64,000 bases of DNA, taken from positions 3,801,689 through 3,865,688 of the forward strand of contig NC_061071.1 in assembly GCF_021917145.1 (NCBI RefSeq). Reading direction: 5' to 3'. The DNA is from Hypomesus transpacificus (lineage: Eukaryota; Chordata; Actinopteri; Osmeriformes; Osmeridae). The notes below the pieces were generated by a model that saw only the letters and a program-made list of their open reading frames with translations, made no database searches and was not told where the DNA came from. Position numbers and translations under genes: made by a program. Below, in pieces: positions 39,561-50,385 of this stretch (position 1 is its first letter; each line of letters begins with the position of its first letter).

Positions 39561-41646
39561 TGCTCAGAGAACAGACCTCAAAGCCAGCAGAGCGAGCGTG
39601 GACGTCACTGCACTGAGGAGGCTGGTCTTGGATAGGACGTCTCGCCCTGAGGTCAGAGGGGTTCTGGAGAACCTACTTCAGTACCTGATCCAAGATCTAC
39701 CCAACAGGGTCACCCCTTGGACATGTGAGAGCCCGAGGCTGGCCCACAGTCTGCCTAGCAGGGCCCCAGGAACCACTAAGAGGCCTGGGCTGAGGGCTGA
39801 GGCATCCCAGAGTAGACATGGATCGTCACCAGTAGGGGGCGACATTTCACGGCGCCTCACTTCCTTTCAGCTCCTCCAGGCCAAATTCCAGAGGGCCACC
39901 CCCAAACCTCCCCTCACCCACCGACGGGAGGTGGGGGCACTGTTCCTCCGGGTAGGAGGAGGAGGACCCTGTGGAAGTCAGAGCCAGGATGGAGAAGCTC
40001 CCAGAGGCAATGGGGAGAACTGCAGGGCCCGGGCTGGGCGGGGGTTGAGGAGAGGGGGCAGCGTGCAGGATATAGTGGCAAAGTTTGCTGCAGCGGAGCA
40101 GAGACAATGTGGAGGACCAACCCAGGAGCTTCCAATAAAGCCCAGTAAGATAAGAAAGGGACCCCTCCTATCTTCGCTGATGGAGAAGTTTGAAACCATG
40201 GCGACAGTGCATCGAAGAAGTGATTCCATTGGTTTGACCCAGAGCCCACCTGGCAAGATTAAAGTGTCTGGTCATAGGAAGGAGATAATGGGTAGTCAGG
40301 AAGTAGTTCCTGAGGGGACAGGTCACACTGCCAAGGACCAAAGTCCAATGATCAAGTTGATCGATAGAGTCCCAGAGGAGCAGAACAAAATCTGTCCTTC
40401 CAAAGGAAAAAGAGATGACATCTCACAGCTAACTATTGATTATAATAGGGATTCAACAATTATGAATACCAATCACAGAGTAAATGTTGAGTCTCCTGAT
40501 GAGCAAATTACGGTGCAGGGTTCAGAGACCGTGTTGAAAGTTCAGAGTGTTCAGAATTCAGAAGGGAGGGTTCAAAGTTTGCATGAAGACAGCGACGTTC
40601 AAGCTTCAGAAAAAAACAATTTGGGTCAGAGGGTTCAATATGGCAAAACCGAGCTACTCTGCTCTGCAGCTGTGGAGGAGTGGTCACCCCCAGAGCCACA
40701 GACAGTCCTAGCCCAGACAGAGATGTCGTCAATCGGTTACGTGGTCACCTTCCTCCCCTGTGCCCCTGTGTGGGCCCTAGCCTGTGTGAATCAACCTACA
40801 CAACAATACACAGGACAATCAAGACCCAGGACCCTGGGAAGGCCTATTATATCACCCAAGGGAGGAAGGCTCTCTTGTAGCCGTGAGGCTCCTGACATAG
40901 TCCCTCTTGGATCATTGGTGGACGTAAGCAGCAGACCTGCTGCTGTGGCTACCTCCAGCACAGGACACAAAGGAGCGCAAGCCAAGGTCCCCTCTGAGCC
41001 AGACTGGCCTTGCAGACAGCCAGATCCACCCCAAACCTGCTCCACCCAGAAAGGCCTGCCCAGGTATTGCATCCCACGAGTCCATGGAGCAGAGCCAAAA
41101 GAACTGGATGCAAGCCACAACTCCCCATGTCTCCAACCTCTAACTACTGAATCCTTGACCCCTGAAGCACCTGCTTCAGCTACGCACTTTGAGTTGCCCC
41201 GGTCTGGTCCCAGTGCAAGTCTTTTGACATTAGAGCCTGCCAGAGAATACCATCAGGAGTCACAACCTCTACTATCTCACTGTCCAGATGCCAAACAGGA
41301 AGAAGTGTTCCCCAGGTTAATGTACAGACAGGGCACTGAGACGAAACATGAGGAAAGAGAGGGAAAGGATAAAAGTGTGACACATGAGAATTCAGATGAC
41401 ATCATCCCTCAACATAGTCCTAAAGGAACTGAGGACAGCTGTGAGGCATCGTGGGAAGGCAGATCTCCTCGCACCAATCTGATGGACGTCCAGACCACAG
41501 AAGCAGACAACCAGATTCATCTCAAGAAAGAGAGAGAGAAACAGAACGTGAGGCCAAAGTACACGACTATGAACTACGGCGATCCCTCTGTGAAACAGAC
41601 CTACAAGCCCAAGATCATCCGCTTCACTGATACTTTCACCTTCTAG
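39561..41646 (+). CDS. adprhl1: ADPRHL1 long-form terminal exon, disordered C-terminal tail
   Basis: One open exon of 2086 nt with a clean acceptor (TTCCTCCACAG). Joined to exon 7 ending at 38613 (donor GAA then GTAACC) it keeps frame: the shared codon becomes AAT and the long protein is 1052 aa (3159 nt). The 695-codon tail is rich in Ser, Pro, Gln and Glu and looks disordered. It opens with a helix-like segment (VRGVLENLLQYLIQDLP) followed by three related short motifs: SFQLLQAKF, SVQDIVAKF and LSSLMEKF. It ends KPKIIRFTDTFTF. No catalytic domain is seen. The first ATG-free codons and the phase match argue against an independent gene. I recall long human ADPRHL1 isoforms with a similar tail but cannot check here. 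AATAAA at 41888-41893 would end the transcript. Confidence 0.85.
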
Positions 41647-41887
41647 TTGTGGGCCTCTTAAACGCTATTTGGTCAGTGAAAGATAAAAGCCTCTTGTCTT
41701 CCTCTCCCCGGCAGCGAAACTTAATATACATTCAAGGTCATGCTGCAGATATCGTGTAACCTGCAAACAACCAATGGGTGAATGTCAAGATCACACCATA
41801 ATATGATTAGAAGGACTTTTCTGTTTGCAGTTCTGCTCTCATTGTTACTGTGTGCATACTTTGCAACCAGAGGGCTGGGTGTAACAA

Positions 41888-41893
41888 AATAAA
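41888..41893 (+). terminator. Polyadenylation signal for long ADPRHL1
   Basis: AATAAA about 240 nt after the long-form stop, followed by a GT-rich repeat that could serve as downstream element. Confidence 0.6.
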
Positions 41894-41894
41894 C

Positions 41895-41960
41895 TTGCGT
41901 GTGTGCGTTGCGTGTGTGCGTTGTGTGTGTGCGTTGTGTGTGTGCGTTGTGTGTGTGCCC
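41895..41960. repeat. GTGTGTGCGTT tandem repeat
   Basis: Four to five imperfect copies of a 14-bp-scale unit of GTGTGTGCGTTGT type, just after the ADPRHL1 poly(A) signal. Confidence 0.8.
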
Positions 41961-43793
41961 TTGCTCAGACAAAGCTTTGAAGTAGTTCACTGGGAAAGTT
42001 GCTACCTTAGGCAAAAGAAGTGTAGAAGTAGTAGGTCAAACAAGCCTATCATGTTTTCCACGTCTCTGATTAAAGATATCAGCCTCCATGCTCTGTGGTG
42101 TGCTTGTTTGTCATCCCACACAGCTACCATGCCTATTACACTTTTTCATTTTCATGTGTCAATTCCGTTAGACCGATATCAGAAGCCAAATTCATTCAAG
42201 AGGACATTCATACCTCAATGAGTAAACATCTTACAACCTCAATACATTCCTTCAAATCAAACATTATTAGGAGAAAATATGTGCAAAACTTTTACTTTTG
42301 GGTAAATTATGTTTTACAGTGTTGACATTGATCAAAGAGGTGACAATTTGTTGACTATTTTGTAGTTTATGTCCACGCCCCTAATAATGTCAGTTGTCCT
42401 ACATGATGGGAAATTGTCATCGGTGTTTATGAAGCAATATGTGACAACATACTTGTCTACACCCCAGATTACAGCATGGCTCACCACAAGCAACAACAAC
42501 AAAAATGCTCAGAGGTGATGGTAGAGTATGTTGATTAAATTGAACACGCACACACAGTGAATTGGTGTCAAGGTTTTAAGACATTGCAGACCGGATGAAT
42601 TGGTTGGAACCTAATCCCCCACATCTACAGCCCTGCCCAGAGCCTGCAAGGATCAGCTACCACAAGAGGATTTATCCCTCTGTCTGGAACATTAGTATGC
42701 ATCTGCCTAAGAGGACGCCATAAGATACACCAACCCCTTCAAACAAGACCACTATGATGGTAATGATGATAGGATGAGGACGACCCCAGCCAATCCTTTT
42801 ATTAATTCGATTACCCATGTCCAGGCTGGATGGGAGTTTAGAAAATATAACAACGTGTTCGTTTTTGGACCCTTGAGTTGTATGGAAAAGCAGTGACAAG
42901 TTTTGACTGCACGTGTGTTTAAAGGGGACAAGAGGCTCAGTGGAAAAGCGTACCGGTCACTGATTGGCTGGGTGTGGCTAATGACGTCAGGTAAAACACC
43001 TACGGTGGGGTTGGTCCAGGAAAGCTGGGACTATCCCATTCGACATGGCCAAAGGAAAGGTACATTATGTATTAAATGCAAATACTTCAGTGGTTTATAA
43101 TTAGTAAACATTTAGAACATCTCAGTAGTAATCGATTTCTAGATAACTTGGTGGGTGTGCTTGGATTTAACGCTCTTCATGGCCAGACGTTTCCAGAGAG
43201 GGCGTTCCTATTTCTCCCTCATGATTTGATTGACATGTGCTTTCTGGGTATGCTCTGTAAACCTTCGTGGAAGCAAAAGTTGCCCCGGGTATGCGCTTTT
43301 TTATTATCTAAAGGACCTTGATTTGAGACGGTTCGCTGCATATTTTTGATTAATCAAAGTATTAACATATCAAAGTTATTACGGATTATTATGAAGATGG
43401 TTTCATAGTTGAACAAAGTAGGGTGCGACAGGTGCAGCTACGACATGTCGAATAGAGAAAAGAGAGGATGATGCAAATGGATTTGCTTTCTTCGATCAGC
43501 TAAATTATGTTTCCATGAAATTCCATCGGATCGACAGCATAGCTAGCTGTTTACTTTATAACGGGACAAGTGACAGTTTTCCACCGGGATCTGATTGTCC
43601 GCGGAAGAGGGATTTGAATCTGCAGGGAATTGCTGTTCTGGCACTTCATGGAGAGGGAAATATCGTTTCGGCTGGTGACGACGGGGTTCTTACATTTTTG
43701 GACGAAAGAATAACTTAGGTTGCAATTTTTTCAATCGGGCACACTGGACTCGAGTATTAATTCTCAAGGCGAAATCCTTCTCCGATATACAAT
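41961..43793. promoter_or_regulatory. ADPRHL1-GRTP1 intergenic region and GRTP1 5' region
   Basis: No exon is seen apart from presumed GRTP1 5'UTR near the right end. ATTGG (inverted CCAAT) at 42963-42967 and a perfect CRE palindrome TGACGTCA at 42982-42989 lie about 810 bp before the GRTP1 ATG. Short open frames at 43515-43718 have no family resemblance and read as 5'UTR or flank. Confidence 0.45.
42963..42989 (+). promoter_or_regulatory. CCAAT-box and CRE pair upstream of GRTP1
   Basis: ATTGG followed 15 bp later by the full CRE palindrome TGACGTCA. This pairing is common in CpG-type promoters. Distance to the GRTP1 ATG would require a long or spliced 5'UTR. Confidence 0.35.
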
Positions 43794-46700
43794 ATGGAGA
43801 AAGAAGGGAAGAACAAAGCCAACGGTTCACGTTTGCCCCAAGTTTTCCTCAACTCGCCCAGCGGCAGTAGTGCTCGAGAAAGGGTAAACAGGTAAATCGA
43901 CTAACAAATGTTGACTGGCATATATTTCTCATGCGCATTAAGACACTTTTACAGGCTGGAGTTGTGTAGAACGTTTCTTTTACGGAGATGAGATGGTAAC
44001 TATCCGGGGCCGAGTTATAGCATGTGCGCTATGCAAAGAAGCCAACTCACAACTTCAACCTGACACCGCCAAATTCACACACCGTTTTAGTCACACGTGG
44101 GATACTGTATGCACTGGGTCCTCAATACTGTTGCTGTTTTATTACGTAGGCAGTGGTCTTCAGGGAAGTTTTGCTGACCCCTTCCAACTTTATCAATGCG
44201 TGATGGTCTTTCCAGTTGTTTTTGGATTTTAGTAGACTTTCAAGATGGCTGAAATTCCTTTGTAGTTTTCTGTAAAGTAATGCTTGTATATTTTTTTTTA
44301 ACTCTTATCTAAATCTTGCCCTAAATTGGCAAGGTTTTCTAGTAGCTGCAAGGCCTTCTTTTTTTCTTCTCCTGCCTCCTTCATCTTGAGCAGTCAGGTG
44401 GTTCTTACATAATCACATTTAAGTCATTTGCCTGACATGCAAACATCCTTGTGGTAACCACGCACCAGCCGAACCTTCTTAAGCACCCATAGATTTAAAT
44501 CTCTCTTCTGAGGCAAAGTTGAGGGAGACAACCCTTTCAAAGCGGTGTTTTAATTACAGTCGGAGTTAGATGGAGAGTTACTTAAACGTTAAACAAAATG
44601 CAGTGCTTATATTCAATTATAGACATGCAATAACCACTGACCATGTCTAAATCTGTCCATGTAATTGTATACGGTCTCTGTTTGTTTCAGTGTAGACCCG
44701 TATGGCTTTGAGCGCTCGGAAGACTTTGACTATGAGTCACATGAGGAGCTGATGTCTGAGTACCTGGCAGTGCTCACCAGGCGCTCCATCAAATGGTCGA
44801 AACTACTGAAGGGAAGGCGTAAGGTGGAGAAAAACCTCAAAAGTGTGTGACACGTGCAAACACACACACACACACAATCCCATGTCTTGTTGGGCTCAAA
44901 CACACACCCATCGGCTAACACTGTGGAAATGGGTTTGGTGTCTCTTACCACTGTGTGTGTGTGTGTGTCTGTGTGTGTTCACCCCATCAGTGAAGCGGTA
45001 CGTGAGGAAGGGGGTTCCCAATGAGCACAGGGGTCACGTCTGGATGGGGGCCTGCGGCGCGCAGGAACGCCTGGACAAGAACCCGGGATACTACCACTCC
45101 CTCCTGGACGGCCAGCACGATCCCAAACTGCTGGAGACCATCCGCACAGGTGAGTAAAACACACGCACGGCGACACACACACACACAGGTGTCGTATACG
45201 TGTATACACGCACGTCAGTTCATGAAAGGTGAGTTGTGGTGTGATGGCATAGCTCCAGTCAGTCACATCTGTGCTCCACGTGTCGTCCCTCTGTCAGATT
45301 TGAACCGAACGTTTCCTGACAACGTCCAGTTCCGTAAGTCGTCCGAGCCGTGTTTACAGAAAGCCCTTTACGACGTGCTGCTGGCCTACGGTCACCACAA
45401 CCCAGCCATAGGCTACTGTCAGGTAACGGGAGGCCAACACGTTCTCATACTCACCTGCCTCTCTGTCTGTTTGTCTGTCTACTCATCTGTCTTTATGCTA
45501 GCTTGCCTTTCGGTCTGTCTGTCTTGTTGCTCGCACCTGTCTGTCTTTGTGTCTCTGTCAGCTTGCCTGTCTTTCTGTCTTCCCGATCAAGCACAGCCTG
45601 ACGTTGCTTTGTGCGTGTTTACTTTCCATCCATACTGCTACTTGCCCAGGATCACAGTGCCCTCTGGTGGCGTGCCCCTGCCATGACATGCTATCCTGGA
45701 GCACCAGTTTTGGCTCAATAAGCTTTTTGTGTTCTAGGATGGAAAGTCTATAACTGGAATGGCATGTTGAGTACCGACAGATAGAGAGAGAGTGTGTGTG
45801 TGTGTGTTTGCGCGCATGTTCACATCTCCTGTATAATATGCCTATGGCTGCATATGTTTGCATGTACACACACAGAGAGGAGTGTTTTATGTGAGTGTGT
45901 TAATGAGATGGGAAGCATCCTGATTTGAAATGCACAGAGAAGCTCCATGGTTCTCCTAGATAAAGGTAGGGCCTGCAGTGTTTCCCACACATTAAAAGCA
46001 ATTTGTGGTGGTCGGTCGGCCTGTGTCTGACCGGGGGGGGGGGGGGGGATGGGGGTGGGGGGTCAAAATTTCTTTCTTAATAATTCGTTACACAGAATTG
46101 TATTATATTAATAAAAAATGATTCACACCTTCACATCAGTTCCTTTGTCCTGAGACCTGCTTTCTTACCTGCCTGTTTCTACATCTGTTTGTCCACCTCA
46201 CCTGTTGCTTCAGCTGGCTCTCTCACAGCAGCATGTTGGATGCTGTCCTGCTCTCCTACTCTTTCTTCAACGAATCTCTCTCTTTCCCTCCCTGACCCTG
46301 TCTTCCTGCTTGAGCAGCACTGGTCTAAGCCTAAAAATATTGTAAACAATTTCTGCATATATGCAGGTAGCAACGTTAGTGTTAAATAACTATTTGCTGG
46401 TCGGCTCCATGACGCCGCATAAGTAAGGCTCGTGAGACTGCACATCAAAAGAACAAAGGGGAACCCACTTGTCTAGCAGATTAAGACATGTAGAACGGCG
46501 GATCTACGTCGTTGCTGACGTGTGTGTGTGTGTGTGACAGAGAAACGTGTGAGTGACAGAGAGGCGGAGGGAGAGCAGGGAAAGGAAATGCATCTAAAAG
46601 AATACGCTGTGTGTTTTAAATAGCATTCAAAAATGTTTAGAACGAAACGCAATATGTGGTGGCCGGTGTTAGTTCTGTGGCGCACCGACACAAATTAGTC

Positions 46701-47268
46701 TATGTGTGGGAAACACCGGGCTTGTGTCTGGTTTGAACCTCCTTTTATCTCGCTCTCTCTTCAGTGTTTGTTCTCATGCCCTCTCGTTGTTTTACATACA
46801 AAACATGTATTCAACATTCAAAAGACTGTATAATATGTCTATTATCTATGGATGAATTAGCTTTGTGAAGCTGGGTTGCATTACATCAACAACATTTAAC
46901 GAAAACCAATTACAAACCCCTGACATAAAACCAATGAGTGTGTTTGCCATGCAAAGGTCCCTAGGTGAGTTTCCATGGGTCATGTCTCCAACCCGTCTCT
47001 CTGCTTTCAGGGCATGAACTTCATTGCGGGCTATCTCATCATCATTACCAAAGATGAGGAAAAGTCCTTCTGGCTGATGGATGCTCTACTGGGCAGGATA
47101 TTACCAGGTCAGCACTGTCTCACACTCTGTCGTGTGTGTGTGTGCGTGTGTGTGTGTGTGTAACATCCGTGGGCAGTGATCTTCCCGTTTCTGACCACTT
47201 TCCTCTGAGCTATGAATAACCCTGCATGAGGTCACATGGTCTTGATCTGCCCAGAGCTCATTAAGACC

Positions 47269-47323
<55 letters not shown>

Positions 47324-48586
47324 AGGGTAATCCTACGGTGTCACACATGTAACAGCCCTCCCTTTCCATTACCTCACTTCCTGCTCAATCAGAACCAATA
47401 ACAGAAGCACTAATAAATAGTTTAAAACGGAAAGCAGGAACAGGAGAAAAAAAAAAGCTAATTGAGATTTGAGCAAATGTAGTAGAATAAAGAGAGAATC
47501 TGGTCAATGAATCTAACCAACCAGCTGTGGCCCAGTTTCACCTTGTGGGCTTCTCCTGCTCAGACTACTACACACCAGCCATGCTGGGCTTGAAGACTGA
47601 CCAGGAGGTCCTAGGGGAGCTGGTGAGGACCAAGGCCCCAGGTGTGTGGCAGGCCATGGGGGAGCACAACGTCATGTGGACTCTGGTGGTCTCCCGCTGG
47701 TTCATCTGCCTCTATATCGACGTCCTGCCTGTGGAGGTGATTGGGGAGGGTATACATTTAAAAGAGTAGAGGCGGGAGTCAGGTGGCTGAGCGGTTAGGG
47801 AATCAGCTTGTAATCAGAAGATTGCCGGTTCGATTCTGCTGTGTCAAATGACATGGTGTCCTTGGGCAAGGCACTTCACCCTACCTGCCTCAGGGGAATG
47901 TCCCTGTACTTACTGTAAGAGCGTCTGCTAAATGACTCCATGTAAATGTAGGTAGGGTGACTCGGCTGGGTATGGGTGATGGAGGGGTACCATATCAAAG
48001 AATAGTGGAGAGGAGGGGGGTGGGCAGTAAAGGGAATGAAGGAGGTGAGACTATGAGGAGATGGACATCGACACTGTCGCACTAACGCCGGCTCCTGCTT
48101 CGGTTCCCCCTCAGACCGTTCTGCGGATCTGGGACTGCCTGTTCTACGAGGGTTCTAAGATCCTGTTCCGCGTGGCCCTGACGCTGATCCGCCACAGCCA
48201 GGCTGGGATCCAGCTGGCTCGGTCTCTACCAGACGTGTGTGACGCCTTCAAACAGACCACAAGGGGGCCCTTTGTAGATGACTGCCACGCCTTCATGCAG
48301 GTGTGTGTGTGTGCACGCACGAACATGAACACGCAGTGATAATCTCTCGCTTTATCAGGTCTATCTCTGTGTACCCTTTCCCTGCATTACATTTGCATTA
48401 CATGTGAGTCTTTTAGTAGACGCTTTTATCTTTTACATTCATTTTCACTAATCCCATAATCCTTTGCTTTCCTTGGTAAATCTGGTCTCCCAGAAAATCT
48501 TCACCGAACCTGGAGGCCTCTCCATGGCAACCATAACCAAGCTGCGGGAGACGTGTCGTGCTCGCATCATAGCAGAGGGATCTTGA
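43794..48586 (+). CDS. grtp1: Growth hormone-regulated TBC protein 1, Rab GAP (eight exons)
   Basis: Exons: 43794-43891, 44691-44842, 44991-45149, 45298-45422, 47011-47107, 47564-47736, 48115-48300, 48494-48586. The sum is 1083 nt, 360 aa. A basic N-terminal stretch (MEKEGKNKANGSRLPQ, longer than human) leads into the conserved DPYGFERSEDFD. The TBC domain spans about residues 90-310. It carries the arginine finger IRTDLNRTFPDN (IxxDxxR) and the glutamine finger GYCQGMNFIAGY (YxQ). Further family signatures are LLGRILPDYYTPAMLGLKTD and RIWDCLFYEGSKILFRVALT. TBC proteins stimulate GTP hydrolysis by Rab GTPases; the Rab partner cannot be told from sequence. The exon 2-3 join gives Met (NLK-M-KRYVRKG) where I recall Val in human. 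Intron 4 holds an old hAT-like element and intron 6 a SINE. Confidence 0.95.
45976..46717. mobile_element. Degraded non-autonomous hAT-like element
   Basis: The left end CAGTGTTTCCCACACATTAA and the reverse complement of the right end (CGGTGTTTCCCACACATAGA) form imperfect inverted repeats of about 45 bp, 740 bp apart. CAGTGTTTCCC is a common hAT terminus. Flanks AGGGCCTG and CGGGCTTG suggest a decayed 8-bp duplication. The interior has no transposase and contains G-runs and short GT repeats. It lies in GRTP1 intron 4 and looks old. Confidence 0.65.
47274..47321. repeat. (CA)n microsatellite
   Basis: About 24 uninterrupted CA units in GRTP1 intron 5. Confidence 0.95.
47774..47950 (+). mobile_element. 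tRNA-derived SINE
   Basis: The tRNA-like head has A box TGGCTGAGCGG (47784-47794) and B box GGTTCGATTC (47827-47836). It is followed by a body with TTGGGCAAGGCACTTCACCC and the fish SINE tail GAGCGTCTGCTAAATGAC, then TGTAAATGTA. It has the length and order of a V-SINE/HpaI-like element. It lies in GRTP1 intron 6, same strand as the gene. Confidence 0.88.
48383..48432 (-). mobile_element. SINE tail fragment
   Basis: GAGTCTTTTAGTAGACGCTTTTATC resembles the reverse complement of the conserved SINE tail seen at 47920-47950. Only the 3' end is present. It sits in GRTP1 intron 7, opposite in orientation to the nearby SINE. Confidence 0.5.
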
Positions 48587-50385
48587 CCCCGCCCACCCCA
48601 TCAAACTCGATGCATTCCAGGGCCACGTCCCAATACGACGTGTGATCTCCTTTCCCCCCCTCCTCTCCTCCCTCTTCCGCTAATGGCCTCATGTCCATTA
48701 GCGGAAGACTGGGGCATTCCAGTAGCATTCACCTGTCTAGTCCTTACAGATCAGTGGCCTTGAGGCACATAAGACAAAGAACAAGACAAGGAAATTTCAG
48801 AATATTGGGACATATTCCCATACTGATATGCACTTCTTAGACTGTACTCTGACTGAATGTAAAATGCTGATTGTTCTTAGATGCTGCAATTAGACCGACA
48901 GTTGTGATAAACTGTCTGTAGGTTCATGTCTATGCATAGTTGAAACCTGTAGTCCTTGATCCATGTATGACAAGAATGTTGCTTCAGTTGAAAGCTGAAG
49001 ATCCATTTTGAGATGAATGTTACACACTGAAGTTAGTCTTAAGTGGTTTAACGTTTTTGTAAGATTCTAATTCTGTGACTTTGCACTTTGAAGCTGGATG
49101 CTTGGCTCTGGTGAAGGAGAGGGGAGAGTTCCAGATCACCTACATAGCAGCCATAGAGGTGCTACGTCAATGATTCTCAATTCAATTGTAAATCACATTT
49201 ATATTACCCTGTTAGCATCCAATAATTGGCCCTGTCCGAGTTGAACCCCAGCACCTGCGTTGAGGTCTCAGCCCCATCCAACCATGTCTTGAACATGGTT
49301 CTCTACTCACGGCCGTCTGTAGAAGGGGACCAGGCCGTGGGGGAGGCAATGTAAAGGTGAAGTCCCACATAATCACAATGTAACTTTGAAGTTAAAATAA
49401 ACCATTTAAAGTTTGTATTTGAACCCATGCTGTTGTGGTACTGCACCAGCATGTCTGAAAGAGCAGTTAACAGGGGATCCCTGCTTTTCTGACACCCCAA
49501 CTCTGCAGGTTGTTACAATTAGATAGTTCAATGTAAATGTTTATGTTGAGTGGAGAGTATGATCCCTGATAGCTCAGTTGTTAAGGATGTGGGCTACTGT
49601 GTCAGAGGTCTTGTATTCATATCTGACTGAATGATCTTCTTACAGCTCAATTTTTGCTCTTGGATTTATAAAACTTGACTTATAAATAAAACTGATAAAA
49701 GTAAAATGGGTGTGTTTGGCACTACATTCTGTGATGGTTTTGAACCCATGATTGTTGTAGTGTAGTCCCTTGTTCTCAACCCACTACACCATGGGGTAAA
49801 ATATCTTTAAAAGGTCTTACTGAAACCTGCAGATACCCTGAACCTAGTATGTAGATAGGTCTAATGACTGTGTGTGCCCTTTGTTACTGTTTGGGTCCTT
49901 GGTATTGAATTTGAAAACATCAGACCAGGTCAAATTTACTTTTATTTACACAAAAATACACAATTAAAAAAAAATCATTCAATTCCATGAAAGCTCAAAT
50001 CCACCCAAGCTTGGGTAAGAACCAGTCAGAGCTACAATGAGGATGCTGTACTAGCCACTGCAGATGACACACATACAGCCCATCAAAGGAAGAGACACTA
50101 GTTGATTAGGAGCAAGTATGGAGTTCTCTGTATTAATCTGATTTGTGTACTAAGACTGAAAGGAAACCAAAACAAATACACCAAAACATACTTACACACT
50201 CACATAAAACAGCCACATGCATTACCACACATGCACACAAAACCACTCACACAAACAGGCACACCAAATAAACACAGCGGGATTGATTCAAGGATCGTCC
50301 GGTCAGTCAGCAGTCAAGAGTCGCAGTGCTCGGGGGAAATTCCAGCGGTCCATGGGCCACAGGTAATTGTGTGTGTGTGCGGGTT
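48587..50385. other. Convergent 3' region of GRTP1 and LAMP1, with tRNA-like repeat debris
   Basis: No exon was found. Plus-strand AATAAA at 49396-49401 may end GRTP1 and minus-strand AATAAA (49941-49946) may end LAMP1. Two related stretches beginning TTTGAACCCATG (near 49419 and 49739) and a GATAGCTCAGTTGTTAAGG stretch (near 49568) look like heads of degenerate tRNA-derived SINEs. Confidence 0.5.
49941..49946 (-). terminator. Candidate LAMP1 polyadenylation signal
   Basis: Minus-strand AATAAA about 440 nt past the LAMP1 stop codon. Confidence 0.55.

Noticed and set aside
47774-47850. Possible functional tRNA gene
   Set aside because: A and B boxes are present but the sequence continues into a SINE body and tail and lacks a proper acceptor stem.
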